Assembly (NCBI GenBank): GCA_964462945.1
Contig: CAYWZW010000001.1
Location: 1 to 64,000, forward strand
From: GCA-020343675 sp964462945
Lineage (GTDB): Bacteria; Planctomycetota; Phycisphaerae; Sedimentisphaerales; Anaerobacaceae
Length of the DNA: 64,000 bases
Direction: 5' to 3'
In this document: piece by piece, positions 8,487 to 16,938 of the stretch
How positions within the stretch are numbered: position 1 is the first letter of the stretch
Layout: every line of letters starts with the position of its first letter
Notes under the pieces: generated by a model
Databases searched by the model: none
The model's input: only the letters and a program-made list of their open reading frames with translations
What the model was told of the DNA's origin: nothing
Translations under genes and position numbers: made by a program

Positions 8487-8535
8487 CGATTTGCGATTTG
8501 CGATTGTCAATCGTCAATCGGCAACCGCCAATCTG
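8487..8535. repeat. Period-7 dyad array ending at a ribosome binding site
   Basis: Seven 7-base units: CGATTTG twice, CGATTGT, then CAATCGT, CAATCGG and relatives. The centre CGATTG-T-CAATCG is a perfect inverted repeat. It begins 8 bases after the acetyltransferase stop. Its last base is the first G of the GGAGG (8535-8539) used by the next gene. Confidence 0.85.
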
Positions 8536-8551
8536 GAGGCACGTGTGGAAT

Positions 8552-9985
8552 ATGAGATCAAAAAAAGCTTGCGAAATCTGTTTTTGGCTACTGTTGGCCG
8601 GCATTTTGGCGTCGTCCCCTGCCGTATCACAAGCGGCAGATCGTCAGCCGGATGGTCAGTGCTTCGTGAGGATCAGCCCACGCGACAGCCGCTATTTCGA
8701 ACTGACAAATGGCCGGTCCTTTGTCCCGGTGGGGCTGAACATGATTGCTCCACCCGGCGGCAATGAAGAGCAAGCTCTTGCACGCATGGAACAGTGGATC
8801 AGGAGCTTGTCAGAGAATCGCGGCAATTACATACGCCTGTGGCTCAGCAACAACTTTTTCGACGTCGAGCACGAGCGCAGCGGCCAATACGACGCCGAAA
8901 AGGCCAAACGCATCGACGCGGTTCTGGCGATGGCCCGCCGGCACAACATTCGCGTCAAGATAACAATCGAGCACTTCCGGCATTTCTTCGGAAAGACCCA
9001 AAGCTGGGCGGCCAAGCCGCTCCATCACGTTTCGCGCGGCGGTCCGGCCGAGGACGTCGACGATTTCTTCCAGGGTCAGAGGAGTCGCGAGCAGTTCAAG
9101 AAGAAACTCGCGTGGTACGCAAACCGATACGGCAGCGACCCCATAATCTTTGCCTGGGAACTCTGGAACGAGATGGATACGGTCAGAGGTAAAGGATACA
9201 TGGAATGGACCGAGGAGATGTTAGCGGAGCTGAAGAGGCTCTTTCCCAATAACCTGGTTACGCAGAGCCTGGGCAGTTTCGACAATGACGGTAAGCGCCA
9301 GAGGTACCGCAGACTGTGCCTGATGGCGGACAATGATTTTGCGAACGTGCACCGGTACTTGGACCTCGGAGCGTCGCTGGATGTCTGCAAAGGGCCGGTG
9401 GATATCATGGCGGCGAACGCGATACAGGAATTGCAGAACTTCAAGCCGGCAAAGCCGATTCTCCTTGCCGAAAGCGGCGCCGTCGAGCCGAGCCACAGCG
9501 GTCCGTTCAAGCTGTATCAGAAGGACAAGGCGGGTATCATACTCCACGACGTCATCTTTGCTCCCTTCTTTGCCGGGGCCGCCGGCACGGGCCAGACCTG
9601 GCACTGGGACCAGTATGTCGCGGCCAACAATCTGTGGTTTCAGTTTAACCGGTTCGCCGAGGCGGTTAAGGATATTGATCCGGCCGCAGAGGCGTTCGAG
9701 CCGGCTTTTATCGACCACCCCCGCCTGCGGATATACACCCTCAAGGGAAGACACACGCTGCTGGCCTGGTGCAGGGACAAGCAAAATACATGGCAAACCG
9801 AATTGGCTGAAAGCAAGCCGCCGACGATGGTCGATAGCGCCGTTGTCTCATTGCCCGCGTCAAATCAAGCCGCAGTTAGTTTTTACGACCCCTGGTCGAA
9901 TAAATGGATACAAGGTGAAGCGAAAGGAAACAAAATTACCCTTCCCGACTTCACGCGTTCCCTTGTTATCAAGATGAGGTACTAA
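8552..9985 (+). CDS. Exported GH5-like glycoside hydrolase (cellulase-fold TIM barrel)
   Basis: Retaining glycosidase of the GH-A clan, probably acting on a plant or algal polysaccharide outside the cell. The signal peptide is at the N-terminus (CFWLLLAGILASSPAVS). The acid/base glutamate is in WNEMD, residue 207 counted from this ATG. The likely nucleophile is the Glu of LLAESGA, residue 307. Both spacings fit an eight-strand barrel. A short C-terminal beta domain follows after about 390. The GGAGG at 8535-8539 suits this ATG, or an in-frame GTG at 8543. The longer start at 8498 would translate the upstream repeat array and is rejected. It is followed 4 bases later by a beta-helix gene, so the two are likely co-expressed. 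Confidence 0.82.
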   Translation: MRSKKACEICFWLLLAGILASSPAVSQAADRQPDGQCFVRISPRDSRYFELTNGRSFVPVGLNMIAPPGGNEEQALARMEQWIRSLSENRGNYIRLWLSNNFFDVEHERSGQYDAEKAKRIDAVLAMARRHNIRVKITIEHFRHFFGKTQSWAAKPLHHVSRGGPAEDVDDFFQGQRSREQFKKKLAWYANRYGSDPIIFAWELWNEMDTVRGKGYMEWTEEMLAELKRLFPNNLVTQSLGSFDNDGKRQRYRRLCLMADNDFANVHRYLDLGASLDVCKGPVDIMAANAIQELQNFKPAKPILLAESGAVEPSHSGPFKLYQKDKAGIILHDVIFAPFFAGAAGTGQTWHWDQYVAANNLWFQFNRFAEAVKDIDPAAEAFEPAFIDHPRLRIYTLKGRHTLLAWCRDKQNTWQTELAESKPPTMVDSAVVSLPASNQAAVSFYDPWSNKWIQGEAKGNKITLPDFTRSLVIKMRY

Positions 9986-9989
9986 CCGT

Positions 9990-11375
9990 ATGAACCACAG
10001 AGATACAGGCGGTAGGGTGACACAGGCCACCCGCAAATCACGCAGCCGAACAGCATTCGTGATTGCAGCCCTTTTGTTCACGCTGTTTTTCAGCAATAGC
10101 GGCTTGAGCATGAGGCATGAAATCCATCCCGCAACCGTGGATTCCCTGGAAGAGTTTGAGACCCTCGCCAACTCTCTCAAGCCGGGCGACGAGCTTATCC
10201 TGCACGGCGGGGTCTATTCGCAAAATGCCCGGCGGGCCGTCACCGCCCAAGGCACGAGCGACAAACCGATTGTGATCCGCGCGGCAGAAGGACAGAAGCC
10301 GCTCCTTACACGTCCTGCGGAGAACATCGACAGATTCAATAACATCGAGTTTGTCGATTGCGCCCATCTGATTATTCGGGGAATACAGTTTAGAGGAGGC
10401 AGCTCGGGAGTGCGGTTCATCCGGGGCCACCACGTCACGTTTGAAGACTGTGAAATCTCCCAGACCGGCAACAATGCCCTGACGATGAACAGCGGGGACT
10501 GCGATGCCTTCATTATCCGAAAAAATCACATTCACCACACCGGGTTGAGCAGCCGCGGCTCCACCGAGGGAGAAGGTATGTATATCGGCGTGCACGACGG
10601 TTCGCGCATCACCACAAACACTCTTGTAGAAGGTAACTACATCCATCACTTGCGGGGAACAAGCAGCGGCGGAAATGACGGCATCGAAATCAAGTTCGGC
10701 TCGTACGGAAACATCGTCCGGGACAACGTCATCCACGACACGAATATAGGCAGGAAATATCCGGGCATCTTCGTCTATGGCGGCGGAAAAGGAATCAACA
10801 TCGTAGAGGCCAACGTCATCTGGAACGCCGGGGAGGGCATCCAGGTGGTCTCCGATGCAGTCATCAGAAATAACATCATTTTCAATTGCTCGATGACCGG
10901 CATCACGGCAGCGCCGCACGCCGCCGTGCCGTCTATGCGAAATGTCCGGATTGTGAACAACACTATCGTCAACCATCCCAAGGGCGTTTTGATGCGGTGG
11001 GACAAGGCAGAGGACATGATTTTTGCCAACAACGCCGTCTATGGCTCAGCCACGGCCATTGATACATCAGGAATCAAACAGGGCTCCTTCAGCGCCAATT
11101 ACATCGAGGGCGGACTGATAGGCATCGCTATCGACGGCTCCGGATTTCGCGAAGGCACCACTGCTTCGGAGGTTTTTGCAGAGCCTTCGGAACACGATTA
11201 TTGGCCCCGTCCCGGCTCAGTGCTGATCGGTCATGCGGATCCGAGTCTCGCTGCCGAGTTGGATTTCAACCATACTCAAAGAAAGGCGCCTTTTGACGTA
11301 GGCGCTTATGAGTCCGAGGGGAATACGACAAACCCCGGCTGGCAGGTGCAACCCGGCCCCAAAGCTATTGACTGA
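9990..11375 (+). CDS. Exported right-handed beta-helix protein (polysaccharide lyase-like)
   Basis: Secreted parallel beta-helix protein of 461 residues. The signal segment is AFVIAALLFTLFFSNSGLS (about residues 18-36). The body from about 45 to 400 shows the short Ile/Val/Asn-rich strands of such helices, with repeats like VRDNVIHDT, IVEANVIWNAG and IRNNIIFNC. The opening block (TVDSLEEFETLANSLKPGD, then ELILHGGVY) resembles chondroitinase B/alginate lyase-type PL6 proteins, but I see no convincing catalytic Lys/Arg pair, so only the fold is claimed. It follows the GH5-like gene by 4 bases, consistent with a joint polysaccharide-degrading unit. Confidence 0.75.
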   Translation: MNHRDTGGRVTQATRKSRSRTAFVIAALLFTLFFSNSGLSMRHEIHPATVDSLEEFETLANSLKPGDELILHGGVYSQNARRAVTAQGTSDKPIVIRAAEGQKPLLTRPAENIDRFNNIEFVDCAHLIIRGIQFRGGSSGVRFIRGHHVTFEDCEISQTGNNALTMNSGDCDAFIIRKNHIHHTGLSSRGSTEGEGMYIGVHDGSRITTNTLVEGNYIHHLRGTSSGGNDGIEIKFGSYGNIVRDNVIHDTNIGRKYPGIFVYGGGKGINIVEANVIWNAGEGIQVVSDAVIRNNIIFNCSMTGITAAPHAAVPSMRNVRIVNNTIVNHPKGVLMRWDKAEDMIFANNAVYGSATAIDTSGIKQGSFSANYIEGGLIGIAIDGSGFREGTTASEVFAEPSEHDYWPRPGSVLIGHADPSLAAELDFNHTQRKAPFDVGAYESEGNTTNPGWQVQPGPKAID

Positions 11376-11405
11376 CGCGGGCAAGGGACATATCACGCAC
11401 CGATG

Positions 11406-14012
11406 CTACCGGACGGCGCGCACTTCATCTGCTTCTGGTCGCCGATAAGAAACCTGCCCGCCGAGCTGCAAATTGTCGATTGTCAATTGTTGGCGGGCCG
11501 TCGCAGCCGGCCGCCACCACAGCGAGCGCCAGTACGCGTGATCGGTTGCATACGCGTCGATGGGAGCGTCCTCAGGCAGGCCCTTGGGCAGGATGCCGTA
11601 CCGCTGCATCTCGCGTACATAACCCGGCGTGGGGCGAAAGCCCGGCATGTCGAAACGTTTGATTTCCTCGAGCCGCTGCTTGCCTTCACGACACAAGGCG
11701 AGAATTTTTTGATAGTCCGAATCATTCGCGTCGGCGAAAACACTCACGGATTCGCCGAACAGGCCGTTCTCATCCCGCTGTCTGCAAAGCCCGTAGCCGC
11801 CCGCATCGGTCGCCATCGGCGCCAGCAGAATCAACGATTTCTCGGGTCGTGAGAGATTGAACATGAGATGCCTTGACAGTCGTATCCGGACGTCATTCAT
11901 GTCGGGGTTCGACAGAATAAGCTCCAGGTCGTCGGACAGATACCGCGGCATCGGCAGGGAGTCGTCGTGACAGCGTGTGCAGCGGCGTTGAATGGCCTCG
12001 GCCGCGGCGATCGAGCTGGGCCATTGTCGGTCGCTCGTTTCGAGCACGCTCTTGGGAAAGCCGCCGATCATGCCCGTGCCCAGGGCCGCGTAGGTTCCCG
12101 GATACGGAGCCGCCGACTCGATCCAATACCGGATCATGTCCTGCTCGTGCTGCGTGAGTTTAGCGTCGTAGTGGCCGCCGTCGAGCATCTTCATCAGCGG
12201 GCTGGCCGAAGTGCCGACCGTGCGAGGCGGCAGGTTGGTTTCCAGGCGATCGCGCCCGTCGGACACCAATTGCCGTGCCGTTAGCGTGTAGTAGCTGTGG
12301 GAGAAGATCGGCCCGTGATCGCCGCTGAGAATGACGCCGCCGGCGCGCCGGTCGTAGTCGTGACACGCCAGGCAATGTCTGTCAAAGATCGGCTGAATGT
12401 CACGAGGATAATCGAACACATCGGGGATACCCGCAATAGGTGTGATCTGACTCGGCGGCCGCCTGAGTGCTTGCACCGCGCCGTGCGCCTGAGGCAGCGG
12501 CGTCCTTTGCCGCTGCTCGTGGCAGCCGACGCAACTGGTCGTCTCACCCGGCATCACGGCCAGGAAACTGTGCATGCGTTTTACGGAGTTGTTGTTTTCA
12601 TCCAAAGCGACAAAAAACAGGCTCCGCAAAGCGGGCACTTCCATATAGGCGGAACCATCGGGCTCAACGGGAACAGTGCCCAGGATACGTTCGAGTGTAT
12701 AGGTCCCCCCAAAACTCATCGGCGGCATCTTGCCGCTGTAATTGATCGGCTTAGGCAGACTCTCCAGCACGAGGAGCTTCTTGATCTCGCCGCGCTTGAC
12801 GCCTTCCATCCTGCGGCCGGTATATATGTCCTGCAGAATGAGTCGTCCCACAGCCTGTCCTGGGTCGCTTCGCGGCGGGATCACCAGCTCCCGCGGTCGC
12901 GCTCGCAAGGGACGAGGTTCGTGACATTCGACGCCCGCTTTCGCCAGCTCGGACGGCAGGCGGTAGATCTCTCGTGTTTCGCCTCGGCTGTTCATCACCA
13001 ATAGTTGTGGACCCCGGGCCACAAGAAAACAGTCGGCCGAGAGCGGATACGGGTCGCGGAAATCCTTCCCCCCGCTTATGTTATGGGCCGAGGCCTCGTC
13101 GTCGGGCCCCCTCTTGGGCGTCACGATGGTAATCGCCCCTTCATGTTCCTTTCGGCCGTGTTGCGGGGAGAATACAGCTACCACTTCGTTGTCGCTGCCG
13201 GGAATCGGCTTGGCGTCGATCATCAAAGTGTGGGGGTGCAGGTTGCCGTAATAGACCATCTGGCCCGTGCCGTCGGGGTTGGCCGTCCAGAGATGGTGGA
13301 AGGCGACGCGGCTTCGGTCCACGTATTCCCACCGCTCGTAGATCACCCGGCCGTCCGGCAGCGGCCACGGCGTGTTGTCATGCTCGATGTTGGCCGAAAC
13401 CGGCCGGATGTTCGTCCCGTCCCCTTCGCAAACGTACAGGATCGCCACCTGCGTGTACCAGCAAGGGACCCAGCGGTCGGCCCGGCTGGAGCAGAACATG
13501 ATTTGGCCGATGGGAAGGTAGGTCGGCTCAAGGTCGTCGTACGGCCCCGAGGTAAGCTGTTTGAGCCCGCCGCCGTCGATGTTCACTTCGTACAGATGGA
13601 AATAGTCTGTCCCGTCTTGGCGGTAGGAAAAAAGGATTTTCTGGCCATCGTAGTGCACCTGCGGATCACGGATCGAGCCACCGGGATCATCCAGCAATAT
13701 GGTGACTTCGCCGCTGGCAATGCCCAGTCGGCACAAGCGGCCCTTAGCCCCATACACCTTCTCATTTTTGTCTTGGGCGTAGTAGCCGAAGTTCTCGTAC
13801 CAGTGGCCGCCCACGCCCGGCTGCCGGCAGGCAAAAATAATCTCATCAACCCCGATGTCCATCAGATCCCCCCTCGCGTAAACCTGCAAGATGGAAACGA
13901 GAAGCAGAACGACCGTCGCTCTGAAGGAAGTACCCATCGAACCGCTTGATGTCTTTGCGGAATTGCCGAACTGGCCCATCCAGCGTGCCTGTTCACCTGT
14001 CGCTGTTATCAT
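11406..14012 (-). CDS. HzsA-related protein with three c-type heme sites
   Basis: Large exported protein related to the hydrazine synthase alpha subunit family common in planctomycetes outside anammox bacteria. The N-terminal half (about 50-400) is a WD40/TolB-like propeller, with SYRQDGTDYFHLYEV and GQIMFCSSRADRW. The C-terminal half carries three CxxCH heme motifs: CVGCH, CLACH and CTRCH. A signal segment (ATVVLLLVSILQVYA) follows an internal Met, so the true start may be ATG 13937 rather than 14012. The last residues include a 21-base period-7 repeat (11471-11491) read in frame. Hydrazine synthesis is not implied; the relatives in non-anammox species have no proven role. Confidence 0.85.
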   Translation of the reverse strand: MITATGEQARWMGQFGNSAKTSSGSMGTSFRATVVLLLVSILQVYARGDLMDIGVDEIIFACRQPGVGGHWYENFGYYAQDKNEKVYGAKGRLCRLGIASGEVTILLDDPGGSIRDPQVHYDGQKILFSYRQDGTDYFHLYEVNIDGGGLKQLTSGPYDDLEPTYLPIGQIMFCSSRADRWVPCWYTQVAILYVCEGDGTNIRPVSANIEHDNTPWPLPDGRVIYERWEYVDRSRVAFHHLWTANPDGTGQMVYYGNLHPHTLMIDAKPIPGSDNEVVAVFSPQHGRKEHEGAITIVTPKRGPDDEASAHNISGGKDFRDPYPLSADCFLVARGPQLLVMNSRGETREIYRLPSELAKAGVECHEPRPLRARPRELVIPPRSDPGQAVGRLILQDIYTGRRMEGVKRGEIKKLLVLESLPKPINYSGKMPPMSFGGTYTLERILGTVPVEPDGSAYMEVPALRSLFFVALDENNNSVKRMHSFLAVMPGETTSCVGCHEQRQRTPLPQAHGAVQALRRPPSQITPIAGIPDVFDYPRDIQPIFDRHCLACHDYDRRAGGVILSGDHGPIFSHSYYTLTARQLVSDGRDRLETNLPPRTVGTSASPLMKMLDGGHYDAKLTQHEQDMIRYWIESAAPYPGTYAALGTGMIGGFPKSVLETSDRQWPSSIAAAEAIQRRCTRCHDDSLPMPRYLSDDLELILSNPDMNDVRIRLSRHLMFNLSRPEKSLILLAPMATDAGGYGLCRQRDENGLFGESVSVFADANDSDYQKILALCREGKQRLEEIKRFDMPGFRPTPGYVREMQRYGILPKGLPEDAPIDAYATDHAYWRSLWWRPAATARQQLTIDNLQLGGQVSYRRPEADEVRAVR
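11471..11491. repeat. Three-unit period-7 repeat in the C-terminus of the HzsA-related gene
   Basis: AATTGTC, GATTGTC, AATTGTT in a row. At 21 bases it encodes seven residues in frame near the protein end. It is the same word family as the arrays at 8487 and 57580. Confidence 0.6.
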
Positions 14013-14054
14013 ACCAACACGATACCATATAAGGGTTCAAATGTTAAGAGTCTG

Positions 14055-15713
14055 TCAGTTGACGAAGAAGGTGAACATCACATACAGGGTAATCATAGTC
14101 ACGGCCAGGATGGCACTGAGCAGCTTGTAGTTGCCAAGACCCGGCCAGCCTTGTTCTCGAAGCGGCTCCAGCGGGGATTTCCACACCAGTTTGCGTTTTT
14201 CCTCCGTGAGCGGCTCCGGGAAAACCAGTGACATGGTCACCATGATCAGAGCACAAAGAGCCGCCAGTAGAAAGCTTATCATCATGAAATTGAGGAAACC
14301 GAAGGCGGGGTGACTTTCCTTGAATTTTCCAAGCATTTTGGAAAGATCAAGAATGAAGACCGACAGCCCCAAGATCGAACCGATCACAAGCGTCATGATG
14401 GATGCCTTTGACGACGCTCGCTTCCAGAAGACCCCGGCGACAAAGACAACGGTGATGGGCGGCGCAATGTAGCAAATCGCAGCATTGATGCCTTGAAAAA
14501 CCGTGGGAAATCTCCCGCAGAAAGGCGACCAGGCAACAGCTAAGATCATTCCCACAAAGGTGACCACCCGGCCGATCAAAACCAGCTTTCTTTGAGGAGT
14601 TTGCGGAGCCCACCGTTGATAAAGATCGTAGGAAAACAGCGTGGCCGCCGAATTCAGCGCGCCGGAGACCGTGCTCATTAGGGCCGCCATCAAAGCAGCG
14701 GCAACGAACCCCCGAGCGCCGACGGGCAACAAGTACGTAATCATGTGAGAATAGGTTTTCGCGGCGTCGGCTTTGCCCTCTGCGGTCAAGGGAAGTGCCG
14801 GGAGCAACCCTTTGTGGACCAGTGCCAGACAGATCAGGCCCGGCAGGACGAAGATAAACACGGGAAGGATCTTAATGAACCCGGCGAAGAGCGGCCCTAC
14901 TCTTGCGTGATTCTCGTCCCTGGCGCCCAGGACGCGCTGAACGATAGTCTGGTCGGTGCACCAGTACCAGATGCCGATGATGGGATAGCCGAGCAAAACC
15001 GAATACCAGGGCAGACCGGATGCATCGCCGTGCGGCCGGAGTACCGTGAGCTTGACCGGCTCGACGCTCTCGGCGATCCCACTCCAGCCGCCGACTTTCG
15101 CATAGCCGATACCCGTCAGAACAATCGCCCCCAACAGCAGGATTATGGTCTGGACGGACTCGGTGAGCACCACCGCCATCAGGCCGCCGACGATGGTGTA
15201 AAGTCCTGTCAAGGCGGCGATTAAGACTATGCTTGTCATCTTGTTCATGCCAAACATACCTTCAAGCACCACGGCGCCCGCATACAGAGAAAACCCGATA
15301 TGAATAAAGATCGCCGAGATAATCGAGAGCACGGCCAGCCAGTCCCGACTGGCACGGCTGTAACGCTTCTCCAGAAAATCAGGCAGCGTTGTCACGCTGG
15401 AGCGGATATAGAATGGGGCGAAAAACAGTGCGAGAATAATCAGTGTAAAAGGCGCCATCCACTCGAAGTTCCCGTAGGCCAGGCCGTTCGTATAGCCCTC
15501 CTCGGCCAAGCTGACCAGATGAACGGTCGAGATATTGGTGGCAAACAGCGCCAGCCCGATGACCGGCCAGCGAAGCGTCTTGCCGGCGAGGAAATATTCG
15601 TTCGCCTGTTCACTTTTCTTTTTTCGCAGTCCGGCCCAGCAGCCCAGACCGACGATGAAAACGAAATAGGCAACAATGATGGCTAAATCAATTCCCCTGA
15701 TCTGCATAGACAT
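14055..15713 (-). CDS. Sodium:solute symporter (SSS/SGLT family)
   Basis: Inner-membrane secondary transporter that brings in a solute, probably a sugar or uronate, with sodium. It has 552 residues with about 13-14 hydrophobic helices. Family signatures include YFLAGKTLRWPVIGLALFAT and NISTVHLVSLA in the first helices and the SGALNSAATLFSYDLY stretch near residue 355. It is preceded on the same strand by a sugar-binding lipoprotein gene (gap about 50 bases). The surroundings are carbohydrate enzymes, which points to uptake of their product. Confidence 0.92.
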   Translation of the reverse strand: MSMQIRGIDLAIIVAYFVFIVGLGCWAGLRKKKSEQANEYFLAGKTLRWPVIGLALFATNISTVHLVSLAEEGYTNGLAYGNFEWMAPFTLIILALFFAPFYIRSSVTTLPDFLEKRYSRASRDWLAVLSIISAIFIHIGFSLYAGAVVLEGMFGMNKMTSIVLIAALTGLYTIVGGLMAVVLTESVQTIILLLGAIVLTGIGYAKVGGWSGIAESVEPVKLTVLRPHGDASGLPWYSVLLGYPIIGIWYWCTDQTIVQRVLGARDENHARVGPLFAGFIKILPVFIFVLPGLICLALVHKGLLPALPLTAEGKADAAKTYSHMITYLLPVGARGFVAAALMAALMSTVSGALNSAATLFSYDLYQRWAPQTPQRKLVLIGRVVTFVGMILAVAWSPFCGRFPTVFQGINAAICYIAPPITVVFVAGVFWKRASSKASIMTLVIGSILGLSVFILDLSKMLGKFKESHPAFGFLNFMMISFLLAALCALIMVTMSLVFPEPLTEEKRKLVWKSPLEPLREQGWPGLGNYKLLSAILAVTMITLYVMFTFFVN

Positions 15714-15763
15714 TCCATTCTATGTGCGCCCAATGTTTGTTCCACGATCTACCATCTCAGAGC

Positions 15764-16744
15764 TTAGCGGTATTTTTCTCTGGTCAGTTTAATCACCTGC
15801 TCTACGTTGGATTTGTCGATGATAGCGGCGCCGGCGTCGATATCCGACGGCGCAATGCCGTAGCGTAAATACAGTGTAAGCTGGATCACGGGGTAGAATC
15901 CCTGAATATAAGGTTGCTGGTCAACGGTACAGCGAATGTGGCCTTGCTGGATCAGCCGCAACGTCTCCGCCGACAAATCAAAACCTGCCGACCAACAGCC
16001 TTTGTCTGGAAAATACTTTTCAATGGCCCGGCCCGCTGCTTCCGTGTCAGATTGGCCGGTTCCCAGCACAATTCGGATATCAGGATTCTCCCTCAAGGCG
16101 TCAGCAATCACTTCGGCCCCTTTGACTGAATCGTTGCCGGTCACGATAACCGTCCATCGGACGTTTTTCTTCTTGAGCACCGCCTGCTGTCCGCGCAGCC
16201 GGTCTTCCAGCGCCGAAACTCCCTCGTCGTGCATGGTCATTAAAATATGAGCATTGTCGGGAACGTGGGGCAGCAGATGTTCAGCCAGTGCTTCGCCGGC
16301 GTCGTATAGCCGCTGATTTACACTGCTCAAGCGGGCATTCGGCGTCGCGTGATCATCCACGTTGAATCCGACAACCGGCACCCCCTTTTCGGTGGCATCC
16401 TGAACAACACTGTCAAAAGCTTCCGGGTCGATGATGTTCAATGCGATGCCGTCGTAGCCATCAGCAACTGCTTTTCGTACCATATTCGCCTGGGCCTTGA
16501 CGTCCACGCCTTCAGTGCCCAAGAAATCACACTCCACCTCCATCATCTGCGAGGCATCGTTCATGCCTTTCTTGACCGGCTCGAAGAATTTGGCGTTTAC
16601 GGCACATGTAATGAACGCCAAGCGCAGCCGTCTGCCACGCTCTTGAGTGCCCCACTTCGAGCACGTCCCATCCATCGAGCAGCCCGCAAACAACGACCCC
16701 ATGAGGCCCCATGTTAGAAGTGCTTGTTTTCCTGAGAATCTCAT
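15764..16744 (-). CDS. Periplasmic sugar-binding lipoprotein (ribose-type type I)
   Basis: Substrate-binding protein of the periplasmic-binding-protein type I family (ribose/galactose-like). A lipobox LFAGC places the lipidated cysteine at 22. The two Rossmann-like lobes are visible (RLAFITCAVNAKFFEPVKKG; GYDGIALNIIDP; VPVVGFNVDD; IRIVLGTGQSDTEAAG), and the C-terminal hinge region is complete. There is no ABC permease or ATPase in the window. It may feed a distant ABC system, or act as a sensor beside the sodium symporter that follows it on the same strand. Confidence 0.88.
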   Translation of the reverse strand: MRFSGKQALLTWGLMGSLFAGCSMDGTCSKWGTQERGRRLRLAFITCAVNAKFFEPVKKGMNDASQMMEVECDFLGTEGVDVKAQANMVRKAVADGYDGIALNIIDPEAFDSVVQDATEKGVPVVGFNVDDHATPNARLSSVNQRLYDAGEALAEHLLPHVPDNAHILMTMHDEGVSALEDRLRGQQAVLKKKNVRWTVIVTGNDSVKGAEVIADALRENPDIRIVLGTGQSDTEAAGRAIEKYFPDKGCWSAGFDLSAETLRLIQQGHIRCTVDQQPYIQGFYPVIQLTLYLRYGIAPSDIDAGAAIIDKSNVEQVIKLTREKYR

Positions 16745-16874
16745 TCTGCCACCTTTCCCATATAGATTCAGGGCTGTAGGGTATCATTTTTGGACCACGG
16801 CAGCAATACTTTCCCAGCTTACGGCCGGCTGTCCTGGGGACCCCTGTGGGGAGAATATCCCAGGCCGGGCGCAT

Positions 16875-16910
16875 AAAAAAGGGCTGTGAGCACAGAAGCA
16901 CCCACAGCCC
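16875..16910 (-). terminator. Rho-independent terminator of the dockerin gene
   Basis: On the minus strand GGGCTGTG (16910-16903) pairs with CACAGCCC (16888-16881) and is followed by six T (16880-16875). It starts 28 bases past the stop of the dockerin gene. Confidence 0.9.
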
Positions 16911-16938
16911 TAATCAGACACTCCAAAAAGGTCACTGA

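Noticed and set aside
7531..8535. CRISPR array from the regularly spaced short repeats
   Set aside because: Units are 7 bases with no spacers and no cas genes; periodic direct repeats, not repeat-spacer units.
11406..14012. Evidence of anammox metabolism from the HzsA similarity
   Set aside because: No hydrazine synthase beta/gamma subunits or hydrazine dehydrogenase are nearby; HzsA-like proteins are common in non-anammox planctomycetes.
15764..16744. Complete ABC sugar importer
   Set aside because: Only the binding protein is present; the neighbouring transporter is a sodium symporter, not an ABC permease or ATPase.
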